Assembly: GCF_002776525.5 (NCBI RefSeq)
Contig: NC_045441.1
Coordinates: 84,584,918-84,648,917, forward strand
Origin: Piliocolobus tephrosceles
Lineage: Eukaryota; Chordata; Mammalia; Primates; Cercopithecidae
Direction: 5' to 3'
Length of the DNA: 64,000 bases
Position numbers and translations under genes: made by a program. Of this stretch, positions 52,906 through 64,000 are shown in pieces (the first letter of the stretch is position 1; every line of letters begins with the position of its first letter). The notes below the pieces were generated by a model. That model was given only the letters and a program-made list of their open reading frames with translations. It was not told the DNA's origin and searched no databases.

Positions 52906-53026
52906 GTCCCAACCATCTTCCCTGAAATTTGTACCCTGAAACATGAACTCTCTTTGTGATATTTTATTATTTCAAAAAAAATTTACCCAATGTAAAAATC
53001 AACTTAAAAATAAAGGAAGAAAGCAG

Positions 53027-53312
53027 CGCCAGGTGTGGTGGCTCACACCTGTAATCCCAAAACTTTGCAAAGCTGAGGCCACAGCGATGGCTTGAGGTCA
53101 GGAGTTTGAGCAACAAAGCAAGACCCCATCTCTATAAAGAAATTTAAAAATTAGCCAGGCATGGTGGAAATAGGCTGTTATTCTAAGCAACTCAGAAGGC
53201 TGAGGCAAGAAGATAACTCAAACCCAGGAATTCAAGGTTACAGTGGGCTATGGTCATGCGTCTGCACTCCAGCCTGTGTAACAGAGCAAGGCTCTGTCTC
53301 TAAAAAGGAAAA
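53027..53312 (+). mobile_element. AluJ-type dimer, diverged
   Basis: GCCAGGTGTGGTGGCTCACA to CTCTGTCTCTAAAAAGG; J-type and heavily mutated. Confidence 0.82.
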
Positions 53313-54929
53313 TTTTTTAAATTAAATAAAAAGAGATGTGTATTTAAAATATTTTCTCAATCTGTACTGTCAAAATTTATTTTAAAAGAGAATTGTTAAT
53401 CTAGACACTTAAGGATGGAAATACTCTATTATTAACATCTTGTATTGCTATATAAGCAGACTGATGACAGCAGATTGCCAAACACAAAAAATAACATTAG
53501 AAGCACACTCTTAAAATAAAAAAGACAAAACTTTCCAAAAAGATTCATCTAAAATTAGTAAGTTATCAAACCAAGAAAACTTCCTATCTTAAAATAAATT
53601 GATTTAACCTCATATGAAAGAACTCCCAATTAAAATTATTTTAATAAAGAACACTTTATATACTTGGATTACATATCCCTTGGGAATCTAATTGTTCGTT
53701 ACACAAGAACAAATGAAAATATTCAAATAGAATACTTTAACATAAGTGAGCTTTCTAGTAAGCTAGACATTAAAAGCAGCAATAGAACAATACGAAGAAC
53801 AGAAAAAAACCGTAACATATAGTGTTCATGGTTTATCATCACTAGAATGCTAAGAAAATGAAAGTTCCCAGTTTCTGTCTATGCAAACACACACATCAGC
53901 TGACTTGTATCACGGACAATCAAGACAGAACAGTATTAAAAATATATATATGTTTTGAAACCAGATATATTTGGGTTTGAATTTTGGCCATGTTATCCTT
54001 AACTATAAAATAAATCTAATTTAAATAAAAATTATTATAATTAAAATTTCCATTATTAGTCATAAAGGCTGAATCTAATATTTTTCCTCCAAAAAGCATA
54101 TTGGCCATGTATAAATTAAATATATTTTCTTATCATGTTAAGACATAGATGTTTTGTGGTAGATTTATTAAAATTTTAAATCGTTATTAATATTAATTTT
54201 GATATTAGACCTGAAATGTAACAGAAGATTTGGTTGTGTAAATACTAAGATTTAAAAATCACAAAATCTAATGTTAAATATGAATCTTTGGGGGACATTG
54301 TTTTCCTAACCTCCTCTAAAGACAATCACCATCACTGGAGATAACAGACAATAAATCATTTTACCTAGCTAAAACAACAAAATATGTGCATTATATCCAC
54401 TTTCTGTCTTTCATAAAATATTTTCAAAACAGTACATATTTGGGAGGATTTGTTTTTGAATGTGCAACTAGTGTCAGAGTGAAAGAGGAAGGCAGGGAAG
54501 AAGAGCTCTTTCATTTAGTGCACATTCAGCTGTTGGCCAGCTTTCGGTAAACAGTAGTTACTGTGATTGTTTACTGTCGCCCCCAAATCAGAGTGCATTT
54601 TGTTGTTTTGGCTTGTTGGAGGAAGGGTGCTAGAAAATATACCAAATCTAAGTTGAAAATCCTGAAAGGCCAGGAGCAAACTGTAGGTTGTTCAAGACTA
54701 ACCATGGCTAAAACCCAGTCTGGATTCAGCACAGTCCCGGACTGGATGAAAGCAATCAGCTACTACTCTATCTCTGGAGGAAGATGAACACTAGTAAAGC
54801 AAAGTGGGCATTAACCTACACTATTGACCATGGGTACTAGTACTGTTGGTGATATCTTTCTAAAATTGAGTGGTGCATTCCATCTGTTTACTCCACTGTG
54901 GTCTATTTCTATTGTATACTATGTTCTTA
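53313..54929. other. Intron; includes an unexplained GC-richer block
   Basis: AT-rich, with no repeat recognised. The block at 54440-54790 has a more even base composition and several CG dinucleotides; its 74-codon frame (54563-54787) has no domain I know. Confidence 0.45.
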
Positions 54930-55486
54930 TGAATACTTTGACACATAATAGTTGACAAAAGGGTAAACGTGATAGTACTAAAAGAACAACAAAAGTATTA
55001 AAGAACTTAATAAATACTATGTGGCATTCAATAACATTCCAGATGTGACAAAGGATAGGAATACACGACAAAGGAAGGAGTAAGAGAGAGAAAAACCAGA
55101 CCATAAAAGAAGATATAAAGATAATTCAAAATTCAAAGTTAATAAGAACTTTAAGATAAATGCGATTAATATATTCAAGAGACTAAAAGAAATGAAGGAC
55201 ATAGGTAAAAAGATAGGTTTTTAAAATCAGAGGGTTAGAGTCTATTTTAAAAAATGAAATAAAAATTCTAGAACTACCTGAAATTAAAAACTCATTCAAT
55301 GGATTAAACAGTAGAATAGACACAGCATAAGACATAATTAAGGAACTAGAAAAAGAAGTCAATAGAAAACATACAAGCTGAAGCATAAAGAGAAACAAGA
55401 ATAGAAACCATGGGAAAGAATATGAATCAAGTGAGGCCTGGTAAATTTTAACACAATGTAATTGGAGTGTAAAAAGATAATGGAGA

Positions 55487-55676
55487 CACACGTGGTGACT
55501 CATGCCTGTCATCCCAACACTTTTAGAGGCTGAGGCAGGAGGACCGCCTGAGGCCAGCAGTTCGAGACCAGCTGGGCAACACAGCGAGATCCTGTATCTA
55601 CAAATTAAAAAAAAAAAAAAAAAATAGCTGGGTGTGATGGTGCATGTCTGCAGTCCTAGCTACTCAGGAGGCTGAG
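55487..55676 (+). mobile_element. Alu, 3'-truncated
   Basis: Left arm, A-linker and the first ~55 bp of the right arm; stops at GGAGGCTGAG without a tail, implying a later deletion. Confidence 0.8.
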
Positions 55677-57132
55677 TATGTTTTAGGATGAGGGGGAATA
55701 AATGGTTCTAACACTATTGAAAAAGCAGTAAAAGTTATAATTTGCATTAGACTGTAATAAATCAAAGGTAACTGCCAGAAGAATAGAAATATATATAAAC
55801 ATATATAAAGAAATGGAATATATGACTCACAAGTTCACAAAGTAAAAAACTGGAATCATGGAATAAATGGAACTATAAAAATATTAATATCTAAGATGGC
55901 AAGAAAAGAGAAAAAAGCAAACATACAATGAACAGTAAGATAGTTATAAATCCAAATATAATACTGATAACATTAATTAAAATGGGCTAAATAACTAAAA
56001 GACTAAGGCTATCAGACTTGATAAAACGTAAAATTCAATCCTATCTTACCTACAAGGACACTCTAAATATAAGAGCCCAGAAACGGCAAAAGTGAAAGTA
56101 AAAGATGGAAAAAGAGACATCATATGAACATTAATAAAAGAAAGCTATTATAACTGTATAATAGCAGATAAAACAGACTTCAAGGTAGTGGCACTGTTAG
56201 AGATAATGTGGGACATTTCATGATTAAAATGAATCAAACTACTAGGAAGAGACCACAATTCTAAATCGCCATAAAACTAGTAATAAAACAAAATATTTAT
56301 AGTAAAAATGACTAAACTAAAAGGAGAAACAAAAATCTACAGTCATAGAGGTAGACTTTAACACATCTCTCTCAATACTAAATAGTATACAAAAAAAAAG
56401 TAAGAATACAGAGGATATGAACAAGGCAATTAAAACACTAACTTAACTGACATATATAAATCGTGCAATCAACAATGACACAATACACATTATTTCCAAA
56501 TGTATATGAAATATACGTTGAAACTAACCATATACTGCATCATATAGCAAGCATCGACAAATTTCAAAAGCTTGAAATCTTTCAGAATATGTTCTCTGCA
56601 CAACAGAATTCATTCGAAATCAACAAATAAAAGATAACTAAAAAACCTTCAACTGTTTGAAAGTTAGATAACAGAGTTTTAAATAAACAGGAGTCGACAG
56701 AGAAAATCAACAAAGTCAAATGCTATTTTTTGAAAAAGTTGGTAAAATTAGTAAATGCCTAGCAAAATAAATGGGGAAAATGGAGATTATAATATCAGGA
56801 AAGAAAAATGGGAAATCACTACAGATCTTTCAAATAATAAAAAGACATTAAGAGGATATTAAGAAAAGTCTTAGCAAAAAAAAAAAAAAAAAAAATTGAC
56901 AATATGAATGAAATAGGTATGGTCCATGAAAAATCTACTGAAACTCATACCAGAAGACACAGGAAATCTGAATTGTTCAGTATTTATTAAATGAATTGAT
57001 TCCGTTACTAAATTATTTCCCACAAAGACAATTTGCGGTTCACATTGCTTCCCTAGTGAATTCTTCCAAATGTTTAAGAAAGAAATAATATCAGTCTTAC
57101 ACAAACTGTTCTACAGAACAGGGGAGGGAAAT

Positions 57133-57182
57133 ACATACACATACACACACATACACAAACACACACACACACACACACACAC
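57133..57182. repeat. (AC)n microsatellite, imperfect
   Basis: ACACATACACACACATACACA followed by 12 or so AC units. It lies within the old L1M. Confidence 0.92.
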
Positions 57183-58337
57183 TTCCCAACTTGTTTTATA
57201 AAGCCAAATAACCTTAATGACAAAACCAGACAAGAACATTATAAGAAAGGACAATTACATACCAATCTCTACCATGAATAAATATGCAAAAATCCCAAAG
57301 AAATTATTAACTCCCTGAATGCAAAGATATTTCAAAAAGACAATACATCACAACTCAATGTTTTTTTATTCCAGAGTGGTTTAACATGCAAAAGTCAACA
57401 TAATTCACTATGAAAACAATAAAAGGGAGAAAAATCATGTTTATCTTGAAAGACAAAAAAAACTTAATAATACAATAATCAGCACCCATTTATGATAAAA
57501 ATTATCAGCAATTTTGAAATAGAAAAGAACTAAGAAAAACCTACTGCAAACATCCTATTTAATAATAAACTTTTGAATGTTTTCTGCGACACTGCATTAG
57601 TGGTCCTAGCCAGTGCAATAAGACAAAAAAGAAAAGCCATAAAGATTGAAAAAGGAAGAAATAAAATAGGCAGATGACATGACTGTGTACTCAGAAGAAA
57701 AATTTTTAACTGCAAAAATTCTCTTAGAATTAATAAAGAAATCTGGTAAGACTGCTAGATATAAGACCAGTATTTCAAAAGGTCAAGTTTATATCGATAA
57801 ACCAACAACCACAAGAAAATGAAAAGTTTTCAATGATTTCAGTTACCATAATACAAAAATATATCAAATATGTAAGAATAAATCGAATAAGAGATTTAAA
57901 ATATCTATATATGCAAAACTACATTATTGACAAAAATTCTAGAATATTTAAACATATAAAGAAATAGATTATGTTCATGGGTTGCATGTAAGTCTTAATA
58001 TTATAAAGATGACAGCTTTCCCAAAACTGATTTATAGTATCAGTACAAGCTTAATAAAAATCCCAGAAAAAAAATTTAACAGAAATTGACAAGTTGATTC
58101 TAAAATTTAGTTTGTAAAAGGCCAAGAATAGCCAAGATAATCTTGAAAAACAAAGCTAGAAAACTTGTATTACCAAACATCAAGGCATAATATAAAGTTA
58201 TAGGTTTTATTGTAGTATGATATTAGCTCAGGATAGACAAATAGACTACTGGAAAAAAGAAAGTCTAGAAATAGACCACAAATTATCCAGTCACCTAAGA
58301 TAAATGTGATGCTTGAGTGTAGCGGAGAAAGTATGGT

Positions 58338-58708
58338 TGATACAGTTTGGCTGTGTCCCCATCCAAATCTCATCTTGAAATGTAGTTGCCATAATCCCCA
58401 CATATCATGGGAGGGAGCCGATGGGAGGTAATTGAACCATAGGGATGGTTTCCCCCATGCTAGTCTCATGATAGTGAGTAAGTGCTCATGAGAGCTGATG
58501 GTTTTGCTTCCCCCTTTGCTTGGTTCTCATTCTTCTCTCTCCTGCTGCCTTGCAAAGAAGGACATATTAGATTCCCCTTCCACCATGCTTGTAAGTTTCC
58601 TGAGGCCTCCTCAGCCCTGCAGACCCGTGAATCAATTAAACTTCTTTCCTTCATAAATTACCCAGTCTCGGGTATGTCCTTACAGCAGCATGAGAACAGA
58701 CTAATACA
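58338..58708 (+). mobile_element. MST-type MaLR solo LTR
   Basis: TGATACAGTTTGGCTGTGTC to GAACAGACTAATACA, 371 bp. Perfect 5-bp duplications ATGGT at 58333-58337 and 58709-58713. It shows the MST/THE1 blocks GGGAGGTAATTGAACCATAG and CCCAGTCTCGGGTATGTCC. Inserted in the sense L1M; its direction is opposite to RUNDC3B. Confidence 0.92.
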
Positions 58709-59900
58709 ATGGTCTTTCCAATAAATGGTACCAGGTCAGTTGATTTTCCTTAAGGGAAATATTGAATCTTGACCCCTGTACTTCACACCATAAATAAACT
58801 ACAGATGAATCGTTGGTATAAATGTAAAAATAAAACAACAAAGCTTTAGAAGAAAAAAAGCATATTTTCATTACTTTGGAGTAGGCTGGCTTCTTAAAGA
58901 CATTACAATAAACATTAGCCATGAAGGAAATGTATGGACCATTTTCCAATCAGAAATTTCTATTCATCAAAACGTACTACAGAGTGAAAAATAAAGCCAC
59001 CAAATGGAAGACATTTGCATTACATTTATCCAAGAAAAGATTCCCATACAGAATGTACAAAGAACTACACAACTAAAATATAAACAAAAAGCAGAGATTC
59101 CAGTCGCTAAGTGACTTGAATTGGCATTTCACGAAAGCAAATCTCCAAGTGGCCTACAGACTTACAGAAAGGTGCTTGACTTCATTAGACATCAAGAAAA
59201 TGCAAACTAAAACCACCATGTGACACCCCAACAGACACAGAAGATTGGCTAAAATGAAAGAAAATTTCAAGCATTAGTTAGGATACAGAAAACTGGAACT
59301 CCTACACACACTGCTCAGTAGTATGAGTGTTGGTACAACTCCTTTTGAAAACTTTCATATCTACTGAAGCTGAATATCTGCATGCCATATGACTCATCAA
59401 TTCCACTCCAAGATAACATCTGACAGAAAAATGTACATATTGTCACCAAAATAAATATGAATAAATATTTAGTTAGTAGTAATCAAAAAGCGGAAGCAAC
59501 TCAAACGACAATCAGCGACAGAATGGAAATATTGTGGTATATTCATCCAATGAAATAAGACACAGCAATGAAAATGAACAAAGTACAGCAACATGCAACA
59601 AAACGGATGAACCTTGCAAACATAATGCTGAACAAAATAAGCTAAACACAAAAAGTTATGTACCATAGTATTCCATTCATTTAAAATATTTAAAAAGGCA
59701 AAACAAACCATGGTGTTAAAAACCAGGAGAGTAGTTATCCTTAATATGGGTATGAACTACAAGAAAGCAAGGAGGAGGTCTTGATATTTGAACAGTTCTT
59801 TCTCTTAACCTGGGTGCTAGTTACAACATTGTGCCCTACCACAAAAAAATGAAAGTTATGTTATGTATGCTTTTCTATATGGAAAGTATAAGTCAATAAA

Positions 59901-60866
59901 AATTTATATTAAAAGAATAGTGGCATAGTAGAGCTAGAATTAAGGCTAAAAGTATTATCACAATATGCTACATATCTCGTAGAGGTTGACTACAGACTTG
60001 ACACTAAGATTTCTAACAGCTGCATGAGAAAAATATGAAGTTGTCAGTTATACATTCATTTGTGTCCAATAGATATAAATAAATCAATTGCTTGAAAATA
60101 CAAATTGTTGGCACTAAACACAGAGATTTCCCACAGAAGTCTTCACAAAAAAGAAGCCCGTTTTGACATAATAATGTCCTTGACAATAACTTCAAGACCC
60201 TCTGTGACACATTCTTATGATGACCTTCAATGCAGACTGATGGAATCTTTCCAATATACAACTAGGTAAAAGCAATTGGGGATAGAAGAGTGTGGAGCAA
60301 TGCAGTCTACATACCCAATTCTCTCTGATGCTTTGGACTGACCCAGGGATATATTTTATAAACCTGTAAGAGGGAATAGAAGAGTGGGTAAGCTTCAAAC
60401 ATTCCCCCTTGAATATCATCTCTCAACTGAAATTTTGACAATTATCAAGCAGCAGAGTTAAAATAAATACCCCCTAGTAAAGGACTGGGGGATAGCTAGT
60501 CTCTGTTGTCAATTAATATGAACGCAGTTTGGTTGGGGGAAGAGATAATGACCTTTTGTGAATGTTGAAATGTCTACTCTAGGACTAGTAGTTTAAAAGA
60601 GGATCATCCTACCTCCATTGTAAGCATCTACTAATTAGAGCATGAATAATCCTTAGAAATATTGAATAATACTGAACCTGCTTCCAAGGTATATAACTAA
60701 TGCTGAATCCAAACCCAAAGTTCTACTACATATAAAATGACTAAAAGAGCTTTAGCCAAAAATATTATAATCACTATAGCCAAGGTATGAATAGTCTTAT
60801 GAGGCATACTCAAGCAAATAGTAAAAAAAAAAAAAAAAAAAAAAAGGAAACCACTGGATTCAAAGT
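59901..60866. other. Intronic sequence, nothing recognised
   Basis: AT-rich; an A24 run at 60822-60845. Confidence 0.45.
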
Positions 60867-61194
60867 TTGTTTGTTTTTTTTTGTTTTTTGTTTGTTTGTT
60901 TGTTTTGAGACAGAGTCTCACTCCTTCTCCCAGGCTGGGGTGAAGTAGTGCAGTCTCGGCTCACTGCAACCTCCACCCCGGGGTTCAAGCAATTCTCCTC
61001 CCTCAGTCTCCCGAGTAGCTGGAATTACAGGTGCCTCCCATCCCACAGCACACCCAGCTAATGTCTGTATTTTTAGTAGAGATGGGGTTTCACCATGTTG
61101 GCCAGGCTGATCTCGAACTCTTGACCTCAGGTGATGCATCCGCCTTAGCCTCCCAAAGTCCTAGGATTACAGGTGTGAGCCACCATGCCTGGCC
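60867..61194 (-). mobile_element. AluS-type dimer
   Basis: Antisense, with a (TTTG)n-type tail at 60867-60905 and end CATGCCTGGCC. Confidence 0.87.
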
Positions 61195-61234
61195 AACAGA
61201 TTTAAAGTTCTTTAAAGGATCATGCTGCAATCCG

Positions 61235-61684
61235 TATATGGTTGGTCTGCCCCCATCAAATGACATGTTGAAATTTGATCCCCAATGTGATGGTGTTGGG
61301 AAGTGGGGCCTAGCGGGAAGTGTTTGGGTAATCATGGGGGTGGATACCTCATGAATGGCTTGGTACTCACCTCCCAGTAGTGAGCCAGTTCTCACTCTAG
61401 CAAGGCTGGACTGGTCTCAAGGGAGAATGGACCAGTTCCTAGAAGAGTAGGTTGATATAAAACCAGGATGCCCCTTGGGTTTGGTCTCTCTTCACATCTG
61501 CCTGCTTCCCCTTTGACTCCACCAATGTTTGATGAAGCACAAAAGCCCTCACTAGAAGCCCAGCAGACGCTGAGGCCACGGTTCTTGTACAACCTACAGA
61601 ACCGTGAGCTAAATAAACCTCTTTTCTTTATAAACTACCCAGCCTCAGGTATTACTTTATAGCAACACAAAACAGGATAAGACA
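61235..61684 (+). mobile_element. MaLR solo LTR, long form
   Basis: CATGTTGAAATTTGATCCCC, GGGGCCTAGCGGGAAGTG, GAACCGTGAGCTAAATAAACC and CAGCCTCAGGTATTACTTTA, ending AGGATAAGACA, are the MaLR plan. No clean 5-bp duplication found, so the ends are approximate. Confidence 0.78.
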
Positions 61685-63830
61685 GATTTTATTGTCATTA
61701 ATATTCAATAACATTTCACATATCTGCATTTCTCCCACCAAGTTCAAGCACAGAATAGACAGTTTTTCTGATTAGTTAGCAACTAGAATGTTAAGAAGTT
61801 CAGAGTTCTAAAGCTCACTAAACTTAACTCAGGCCTCTGGGTGCTTTTAAAATAAATAAATAAATAAATAAACATTTGAAAAGTTTAGTTACATATTTTC
61901 CTAGGTCCCAACAAATTATAATCGGCAAGTCAGAATGGGAAGTACAAAGAAAAGAACTGCTAGAAATAGAAAGAGTTGTAAGAAATAACAAATAACTTGA
62001 TAGGAAGAAACAGAAGTATGCAAAAGCTTAAAGAACTCCAAACACATAATCTTCTGGGGCCATTTAGGCAAAAGCTCTACATGCCGCAAGAGTCTCCAAG
62101 GACAACCACTGCACAGTGGGCATAGTCATAGAGGCAGATTCAGAGTAAAGTCATCAATAAGGATTACATTATTCTATGTATAGTCTTTTTCAAGAAGGCA
62201 GGGAAAAGTGTAATCATTTTTTTAAAAGCAATTCATCCAAAATATTGTAAATACTATGTGTTGTGGATTAAATTTGCACACTTAAATAAATCTCAGTTAT
62301 ACAAATCCTGCACTCCAAAATAAATGCTAAGCACTACAGTTGATGGAGGATTTTAAACTTAACTCCAATATTAGTTATGTATAAAAATATAAGCTTCTCA
62401 TTCCCTGACTATAATGGAAAAACTGAGCTGCCAATGTAATTTGAAATATTCAAGTTCTGAAATAATATCATGACCTATAGAAAACTAAGACTATGCATAT
62501 GTTATTAAAAACACCTGAATTGTGAAATCATCATTTGTCTCCACCATGCTTATCACAATACTCCTTATATTGCTCTTACTAGTCCTTCTTAGCCACAAAA
62601 CAGGAAAATTACGACTTTGCATGGGAAGTTTCTCTTAAAAGTATTGACTTAAAAGTTTGACAAGTGTTATTCAGAAATGTTTATATGTGTATATTTTAAT
62701 AATTTGCTCATAAGACATTGTTAAGTCATAGAAAGAGAATTTAGATTTTAATTCTTTGCCATCAAAACTAAAATCAAAGGAATATATAAGGTTTTCTGTA
62801 AATAATGAAGCTTATAAAGGACAGAAAAATGACTAATATCTGATTATGGATAAAAATGCAAGTTTTAAAAATCTGAAGGGCTTTAACAACTTAATTTTCT
62901 GAAGTTCTAAACGATAGAGAATATACAGGGAAAATACTAGTTGGTTCTCAGAGCCAAAGTCAAGGGTATGAATATTTTGAAGTTGAGTGTGTAAGATTTG
63001 GAGTCCTCAAATAACCTACTATCTCTTCACCAAAATCTATGAAAAATATGATAAAACAGTACTTATCTGATGAAATAAGGACCATGCAAATGTTTTTAGT
63101 GTATGACATGTAAATGTTCACTAAAAAACTGATGAATTACATATACATACACATATACAATCACGATGAGCCAAAATTCAGTTCAGCTCTTTATCTGACT
63201 ATCTTACCTATCCAAACAACCCATTTTCAAAGTTCAAAGCCATATACTTCACTTAAATAATGCTTTAAACGTAAAGAATTGTGTACTTATATAATAAGAC
63301 CTTAAACTTAACCTGAGAAAACACCTAAATTGTTTAAGGGGTAAGGTAAAACATTACTGTGTAAGTATAAGTGGATACACTAGAATGATATATGCTGGTG
63401 ACTTTTTATTTTTTTGGTTTTGCAAATGGTTCAGTTTTTCCAGAACATCAGCAGAGAATCACAAAATGAAAGGCACAGTCCAAAATGTTTTTGTTTATAA
63501 AGAAAAATGGACATACTTAATTTAGTTATAATAAACATTTATCTTATCATTATTACCCTGCTCATATTTGGAAAAATTCAAAACTAAATATAAACATATT
63601 TTGCTTGGAGGCCATTATTAATTTTAGGCCTATGATTGAAGGTTAACAATGATCTAGTCCAATATTATTTTACAGACAACAAAAATGAACAAATGGAAAG
63701 GCTGCATGGCTTGTAAAAGTGCACACTAGTTAAAGTGAACCTAGAACCCAGTTATATTTCCACCAAACCAACTTTCTTCCAACTTAAATATCAAATCATC
63801 TCTGATTTGAGATATAAAAATAAAAAAAGA
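61685..63830. other. Intronic sequence, nothing recognised
   Basis: AT-rich; a short (AATA)n at 61852-61872. No open frames of interest. Confidence 0.5.
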
Positions 63831-64000
63831 GGCCGGGCGCACAGTGGCTAACGCCTGTAATCCCAGCACTTTGGAGGCCCAAGGCGGGCAGATCACGAGG
63901 TCAGCAGATGGAGACCATCCTGGCTAATACGGTGAAACTGCGTCTGTACTAAACAAAATACAAAAAATTAGCCAGGCGTGGTGTAGGGCGCCTGTAGTTC
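63831..64000 (+). mobile_element. AluY, cut by the window end
   Basis: Starts GGCCGGGCGCACAGTGGCTA and has GATCACGAGGTCAGCAGATG, a Y-type left arm. It carries the same ACAGTGG variant as the Alu at 14618. Confidence 0.88.

Larger units (their letters stand above)
54930..59900 (+). mobile_element. Ancient L1M, sense, diverged
   Basis: ORF1-like sequence near 55130-55440 (AAAGAAATGAAGGACATAGG), then ORF2-like words (CTTCCCAACTTGTTTTATAAAGCC at 57183, ACATCACAACTCAATG, AATCTCTACCATGAATAAATATG, GGCAGATGACATGACTGTG). The 3' part near 59000-59900 resembles the L1 3' region. Interrupted by an Alu, a (AC)n tract and an MST LTR. All frames are lost. Confidence 0.65.

Noticed and set aside
54563..54787. 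74-codon frame as a small gene
   Set aside because: No family resemblance, no splice or promoter signals; kept only as part of an unexplained block.
58170..58724. Frames of 62-99 codons on both strands
   Set aside because: They are translations of the MST LTR and its old L1 flank.

Overview
This is 64 kb of primate nuclear DNA, almost entirely intron and retrotransposon. Many full-length, poly-A-tailed Alu elements place it in a primate. The youngest ones (9870-10175, 14618-14926, 63831-64000) look like Old World monkey AluY: the copy at 9870-10175 reads GGCTCAAGCC at its 5' end and has the monkey-type middle region, and two others share a small insertion near the 5' end. A macaque, baboon or green monkey is my best guess; this is an inference from a few diagnostic bases.

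I can support one host exon, on the minus strand at 45005-45120 (116 bp). It has clean splice sites and encodes 38 residues that I recognise as the second coding exon of RUNDC3B (RUN domain containing 3B, a Rap2-interacting protein relative). The part below 45005 is then intron 2 and the part above 45120 is intron 1. In human the 5' part of RUNDC3B overlaps the far-upstream, non-coding 5' exons of ABCB1 (MDR1) on the opposite strand, so the plus strand here is probably ABCB1-sense. I see no ABCB1 exon.

Layout: 1-4844, AT-rich intron with a 7SL monomer, an AluJ and L2 relics. 4845-31230, a nested stack of LINEs. An old L1M lies antisense across the whole span. It is interrupted by a near-full-length L1PA (itself hit by an AluY), by a Tigger1 DNA transposon (itself hit by an AluY), by several Alus, by an L1PA 3' end, and by an L1MA/MB-type element at about 18486-30700. 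The last of these contains a 9.2-kb plus-strand L1PB-like element with two successive 5' modules. 31240-41860, an Alu-like monomer and its displaced 97 percent copy, MaLR LTRs, an L1MA in sense and old L1 pieces. 41860-47040, mostly unique intron with the RUNDC3B exon, an MLT1-type LTR and an MST-type LTR. 47045-48642, a DNA transposon with terminal inverted repeats and TA duplications. 48645-64000, unique intron, several Alus, an old L1M in sense, an MST-type solo LTR with a perfect 5-bp target duplication, another MaLR LTR and an AluY cut by the window edge.

All LINE and transposase reading frames are broken. I found no tRNA, rRNA, CpG-island promoter, CRISPR or new protein-coding system. 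The more interesting observations concern how the DNA was rearranged: the nesting, a composite L1, a two-source templated insertion, a local template-switch scar and a deletion junction.
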